DNA of 52,754 nt from Bacteroidales bacterium (lineage in GTDB: Bacteria; Bacteroidota; Bacteroidia; Bacteroidales; UBA932). Below are positions 49,016 through 52,754 of this stretch, piece by piece (within the stretch, counting starts at the first letter, position 1; the number at the start of each line of letters is the position of its first letter). The notes below the pieces were generated by a model. It searched no databases. It was not told where the DNA came from and saw only the letters and a program-made list of their open reading frames with translations. Where the stretch lies: the NCBI GenBank assembly GCA_024398075.1, contig JAKSJM010000014.1, forward strand, positions 1 through 52,754. Direction: 5' to 3'. The position numbers were made by a program, and so were the translations under genes.

Positions 49016-49786
49016 GTGGCTGATAAAAACAATGCGACAGGGGAGATGTCCTTTTGGGATCATCTGGATGAACTGAGAGGAGTTCTTTTCCACTCAGTTA
49101 TCGCCTTGTTTGTTTCATTTACTGTATTATTCTTCTTCAAGGACTTTGTCTTTGGAGTGGTGGTACTTGGACCAACCAGACCCGATTTTTGGTTGTACTC
49201 TTTACTTGGATTCCAGGTTCCTCCATTTGAACTCATCAACATAGAGATAGCGGCGCAGTTCTTTATCCACATCAAGGTAACGTTCTTCGCCGCCATCGTT
49301 GTTACATTCCCATATTTGTGTTACCAGATATGGAGTTTCATCTCTCCTGCGCTATATCAAAATGAGAAGAAGACGATAAGACGAGCATTCGGACTTGGTG
49401 CCGGCTTGTTTTATCTAGGTGTAGCAGTTGGCTATTTTATCGTGATGCCAGTGGTACTGATATTCTTTCAGGGATATCAGGTGAGTCCCGAGGTCACTAA
49501 TACGTTCTCGCTGACGTCGTACATCTCGATGTTTTCTGCGATGGTCTTCATGATGGGACTCCTTTTTGAGTTTCCATCTGTGCTTGCAGTGCTCTCACAT
49601 TTCGGGATCATTGATAGGCAAATGATGAAGGGGTTCAGAAGGTATGCGATTGTCGTTATCCTTATCCTGGCTGCTATCCTTACACCTACTGGTGATCCGT
49701 TTACACTCTTAGTGGTTTCATGTCCTCTCTATCTTTTGTATGAGTTTAGTATTTTAATTTGTAAATCAGATACTTCCGAAGAATGA
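49016..49786 (+). CDS. tatC: Sec-independent protein translocase TatC
   Basis: A 256-aa inner membrane receptor of the twin-arginine translocase, with six membrane segments. The N-terminal signature is SFWDHLDELRG, followed by the loop before TM1. Later features are PYLCYQIWSFISPALYQNEKK (TM2-TM3 region) and a C-terminal RRYAIVVILILAAILTP. The start is taken as GTG 49016, because the resulting MADKNN leader resembles other Bacteroidales TatC; ATG 49046 is the alternative. The stop overlaps the ABC-F start (ATGA). No protein in this window has an obvious twin-arginine signal. Confidence 0.93.
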   Translation: MADKNNATGEMSFWDHLDELRGVLFHSVIALFVSFTVLFFFKDFVFGVVVLGPTRPDFWLYSLLGFQVPPFELINIEIAAQFFIHIKVTFFAAIVVTFPYLCYQIWSFISPALYQNEKKTIRRAFGLGAGLFYLGVAVGYFIVMPVVLIFFQGYQVSPEVTNTFSLTSYISMFSAMVFMMGLLFEFPSVLAVLSHFGIIDRQMMKGFRRYAIVVILILAAILTPTGDPFTLLVVSCPLYLLYEFSILICKSDTSEE

Positions 49787-51711
49787 TTTCAATTAATGAT
49801 TTAACTGTATCCTTCGGTAACTATAATCTTCTTGACGCGGTAAATTTTCATATCAGTGAGACTGACAAGATAGGTTTAGTAGGTAAAAATGGTGCTGGAA
49901 AATCTACCCTGATGAAACTGATCTGCGGTTTGCAGCAGCCTACCTCAGGACATATAGATAAACCTGCTCATGTTACGATAGGATATCTACCTCAAATTAT
50001 GGAACACCATCGAGGACGAACGGTCCTTGAGGAAGCCATGACGGCATTTGATTCCTTGAAAGAGGTCGAGAACGAAATTAATGAGATAACAGCAGCTCTT
50101 GCTGAGAGAACCGATTATGAATCGGGAGAATATCTTGAACTGATTTCGAGACTCAACGAACTAAATGATCATCTTTCCATTAGCCATAGTGAACCACCTG
50201 AGGTTCAGGCGGAAAGGACGCTTCGTGGTCTGGGATTCAACCCTGACGAACTGGATCGTAAGACTGAAACATTCAGTCAGGGATGGAATATGCGTATCGA
50301 GCTGGCAAAGATCCTTTTGTCAGCCCCAGATCTTCTCCTTCTCGACGAGCCTACGAATCACTTGGATATCGAGTCTATCGAATGGTTGGAGAACTACCTG
50401 AAGAATTACAGGGGTTCTCTTCTTCTCGTATCTCACGATAGGAAATTTCTCGACAACGTCACAAATAGGACAGTAGAGATCCTTCTAGGTCATGTTCATG
50501 ATTATAAAGTTCCTTATAGCCAGTATGTTGAGCTAAGACGAGAAAGGCTTGCTCAGCAGACTGCGACATATGAGAACCAGCAGAAAATGATCGAAAAGAC
50601 TGAGGACTTTATTAATAGATTTAGGTATAAACCGACTAAGTCAAATCAAGTTCAGTCCAGAATCAAGGCTCTTGAGAAGCTTGAAAGGGTAGAGATAGAC
50701 GAGACTGACAATGTCACAATGTCTGTTAAATTCCCACCAGCTGCAAGAGCGGGAGATGTAGTTTATAAGGCTTCTGACTTGAAGGTAGGATATCCTCAGA
50801 AAGTCGTATTCTCTGACGCAAATATTGAGATTAAAAGAGGGGAGAAGGTAGCTTTGGTAGGAAGAAATGGTGAGGGCAAGACCACTCTGATGCGAGTCAT
50901 CATGGGGGAGCTTGATCCGTTTGAAGGCGAGTCCAAACTTGGCCATAACGTTAGCATTGGCTATTTCGCCCAGAATCAGGAAGATGTACTTGACAAACGT
51001 GACACAGTTTTCTCTACTCTCGATAGAATCGCTGTCGGTGATGTTCGCACAAAACTTCGTGACATACTTGCAAGTTTTCTTTTCCGTGGCGAGGATATTG
51101 ACAAAAGAGTGTCAGTGCTTAGCGGTGGCGAGCGTGCAAGGCTTGGAATGGCGAAGTTGATGCTTCAAAGTCACAACCTCCTTGCACTTGATGAGCCTAC
51201 CAATCATATGGATATCAAGTCCAAGGATATCCTAAAGGACGCATTGAAGTCATTTGATGGCACATTGATTGTTGTATCTCATGATAGAGATTTCCTTGAT
51301 GGACTTGTGGACAAGGTTTATGAGTTCAGAGGAGGAAAAGTGCGCGAGCATTTGGGAGGAGTGAAAGAGTTCCTTGAGAAGAGAAAACTTGAGAATCTTC
51401 AGGAACTCGAGCGTCATGACAAACCTGTTCAAGCTGCGCCGGCAGCAAAGGAGGAAAAGAAGCCTCAGGCTGCAGACTATGCTGCGATGAAGGAGCAGTC
51501 CAAGGAACTGAAAAAGATAAAGACGCGTATTGCTTATCTCGAAAGTGAGATTGAGAAGCATGAGACGAGGATGAAGGAGATAGAAGCTGTGCTATCAAAT
51601 CCTTCAGATAAAGATGATATCATGGAGTTAACTCGTGAGTATCTTGATCACAAGGGATATCTCGAACTTCAGACAGACGAGTGGGCTTCTTTGATGGAAA
51701 TAATTGAATAA
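49783..51711 (+). CDS. ABC-F family ATPase
   Basis: A 642-aa cytoplasmic protein with two ATP-binding cassettes and no membrane domain, the ABC-F layout of ribosome-acting translation factors. The first Walker A is GKNGAGKST (34-42) and the second GRNGEGKTT. The signatures are SQGWNMRIELAK and LSGGERARLGMAK. The Walker B/DEPTNHLD motifs are LLLLDEPTNHLD and LALDEPTNHMD. Between the cassettes is a helical P-site-tRNA-interaction linker (about 240-300). The C-terminus (about 565-635) is a coiled coil as in Uup-type members. Translation-factor function is more likely than antibiotic resistance given the housekeeping context. Confidence 0.92.
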   Translation: MISINDLTVSFGNYNLLDAVNFHISETDKIGLVGKNGAGKSTLMKLICGLQQPTSGHIDKPAHVTIGYLPQIMEHHRGRTVLEEAMTAFDSLKEVENEINEITAALAERTDYESGEYLELISRLNELNDHLSISHSEPPEVQAERTLRGLGFNPDELDRKTETFSQGWNMRIELAKILLSAPDLLLLDEPTNHLDIESIEWLENYLKNYRGSLLLVSHDRKFLDNVTNRTVEILLGHVHDYKVPYSQYVELRRERLAQQTATYENQQKMIEKTEDFINRFRYKPTKSNQVQSRIKALEKLERVEIDETDNVTMSVKFPPAARAGDVVYKASDLKVGYPQKVVFSDANIEIKRGEKVALVGRNGEGKTTLMRVIMGELDPFEGESKLGHNVSIGYFAQNQEDVLDKRDTVFSTLDRIAVGDVRTKLRDILASFLFRGEDIDKRVSVLSGGERARLGMAKLMLQSHNLLALDEPTNHMDIKSKDILKDALKSFDGTLIVVSHDRDFLDGLVDKVYEFRGGKVREHLGGVKEFLEKRKLENLQELERHDKPVQAAPAAKEEKKPQAADYAAMKEQSKELKKIKTRIAYLESEIEKHETRMKEIEAVLSNPSDKDDIMELTREYLDHKGYLELQTDEWASLMEIIE

Positions 51712-51729
51712 TCTTAATATATAATAGGT

Positions 51730-52659
51730 ATGAAGGCATTAATGAAAAGCGTATTCGCTATTTTGGTTGGAGGCCTTGCTCTATGTAGTGTGGCGTCCGC
51801 TCAGACTAGGTCGGTTTCTCACTCACTTAGTCCATTTAACCAGGTCAATGTCAGTGGTACTGTCGGTTCATCCAGCTTTGTCGTGGATGTAAAGCAGTCT
51901 GCTAGCTATGCTATCGATCTAGTTATCGATGAATTGATCGCTGAGTATGTTCAGGCCATTGTAAAGAAAGATGTGCTTTACCTTGCTATAGATGAGAAGG
52001 CCATCCCTTCCGAGGTCAAGAAGCTTTACAAGGCAAGGAACGCCGCTCCTTGTGTTCTGCGTGCGACTATTTATACACCAGACATGAATACTTTGGAAGC
52101 AGCAGATAAGTCAATTATTGCGGTATATGATGAGTTCAAGACTGATACTTTCACCCTTACCATGAAGGAAAAGTCAGCTCTCAAGGAGTTGAAGATTAAC
52201 TCTAAGTCGATTACTGTAAATCTCTCTGATGGAGCAAATGCCGTGATGACTGTTGCGGCTGACGACATGAGTGTGAATGCGTCAAACAAGTCCATTCTGA
52301 ATGTAAATGTAGACTGTGTAAATCTTTCATTAAAACAGAGTGGTAATTCCGAGTCTACAATCGAAGGAAACTATGTCGATGTAAAGGTGGATAATGGGGG
52401 ATTCTCAAAAGCGAAGATTGTAGGAAAGGGCAACTCTTTGTCTACTTCACTGTCAGGCACCGCCTCAGTCGATGCTATCAATCTTAAGGTGGCATCTTGT
52501 GATGCTGTCCTTTCAAATCACTCTTCACTCTATGAGGCAGCTTCTGAGAATTTGAAGCTCGATCTGTCTGGATCTAGTACTCTGGTATTTGATGGAAACC
52601 CTGTGATCGAGATTGTAAAAATCAACTCATCTACTGTGAATAGATACGAGGCCAAGTAA
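51730..52659 (+). CDS. DUF2807 (GIN-domain) secreted protein
   Basis: A 309-aa exported protein with a signal peptide ending near ASAQ (about 25). It starts SLSPFNQVNVSGTVGSSSFVVDVKQ, typical of the DUF2807 putative adhesin-head family, and continues as a repetitive right-handed beta-helix-like chain with regular Ser/Asn/Asp-rich turns (SKSITVNLSDGANAVMTVAAD, SGNSESTIEGNYVDVKVDNGG). Function unknown; location is periplasm or cell surface. It is 18 nt after the ABC-F gene, but its function appears unrelated. The last 95 bases of the window hold only a weak GTTAAA/TTTAAC hairpin (52711-52724). Confidence 0.8.
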   Translation: MKALMKSVFAILVGGLALCSVASAQTRSVSHSLSPFNQVNVSGTVGSSSFVVDVKQSASYAIDLVIDELIAEYVQAIVKKDVLYLAIDEKAIPSEVKKLYKARNAAPCVLRATIYTPDMNTLEAADKSIIAVYDEFKTDTFTLTMKEKSALKELKINSKSITVNLSDGANAVMTVAADDMSVNASNKSILNVNVDCVNLSLKQSGNSESTIEGNYVDVKVDNGGFSKAKIVGKGNSLSTSLSGTASVDAINLKVASCDAVLSNHSSLYEAASENLKLDLSGSSTLVFDGNPVIEIVKINSSTVNRYEAK

Positions 52660-52754
52660 GTTTGAGCCTGTGCATAAATAGAAAAGGGCGTATCCTTTCT
52701 GCAATGATTCGTTAAAAATTTAACAATTATATAATTTTCAATTACTTACGTATA

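Noticed and set aside
52711-52724. GTTAAA/TTTAAC hairpin as a terminator after the DUF2807 gene
   Set aside because: A 6-bp AT-only stem without a T run; too weak to call.

Overview
The window looks like chromosomal DNA from an uncultured gut- or rumen-type member of the order Bacteroidales. Four things point there. Promoters have the Bacteroidetes form (TTTG, about 19 nt, TAnnTTTG). Almost no start codon has a Shine-Dalgarno site. The families present are typical of the order: a TonB receptor, a fimbrillin-like lipoprotein, a DUF4988/collagen/FGE lipoprotein, a TPR-membrane-LuxR regulator, DHHW proteins, DUF2147, DUF3467, and DUF1343/NamZ. L31 is type B. Genus and family cannot be fixed from the sequence alone. 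No insertion sequence, prophage, CRISPR array or rRNA was seen.

Layout. 1-7.3 kb: a CocE/S15-type hydrolase, a BamA/D15-type outer membrane protein, and two GH78-like rhamnosidases that converge with a 4-nt overlap. 7.4-15.9 kb: tRNA-Glu, a phosphosugar mutase translationally coupled to a NamZ-like protein, ribosomal protein L31, a TonB receptor with an HMA metal-binding protein, a PriA that has lost its main ATPase motifs, a collagen-like lipoprotein, and dtd. 16.0-26.2 kb: one nine-gene, tightly packed + strand operon. It encodes an esterase-LysM fusion, a lytic-transglycosylase-like LysM protein without the catalytic Glu, an AlgI-type MBOAT acyltransferase, two DHHW/AlgJ-type SGNH proteins, two lipoproteins (one a beta-propeller), a second esterase, and a CapA-like protein. 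I read it as an envelope-glycan O-acetylation and de-acetylation system, and it is the most system-like locus here. 26-32.7 kb: a MATE exporter and DUF2207 protein, tRNA-Cys, DUF2147, a 44-aa peptide coupled to a two-domain fimbrillin-like lipoprotein, and an orphan membrane protein. 32.8-37.3 kb: a mosaic lipoprotein divergent from a membrane-bound LuxR-type regulator with inverted repeats between them, then a DUF819 transporter-like protein. 37.4-45.9 kb, all on the minus strand apart from one RNA: an RlmI-like methyltransferase, an RNase D-like exonuclease, an unknown lipoprotein, an RluA-type synthase, then a candidate small RNA of about 115 nt with its own promoter and terminator, then maf, a KdsC-like phosphatase, DUF3467, and an esterase with two tandem catalytic domains. 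46-52.7 kb: valS, tatA, tatC, an ABC-F ATPase and a DUF2807 protein.

The strongest leads are the O-acetylation operon with its pseudo-transglycosylase, the stripped-down PriA, the orphan small RNA at about 42.2-42.3 kb, and a recurrent arrangement in which the -7 box sits only 4-7 nt before the start codon, implying leaderless mRNAs. All family assignments come from reading motifs by eye; no search or structure prediction was run.
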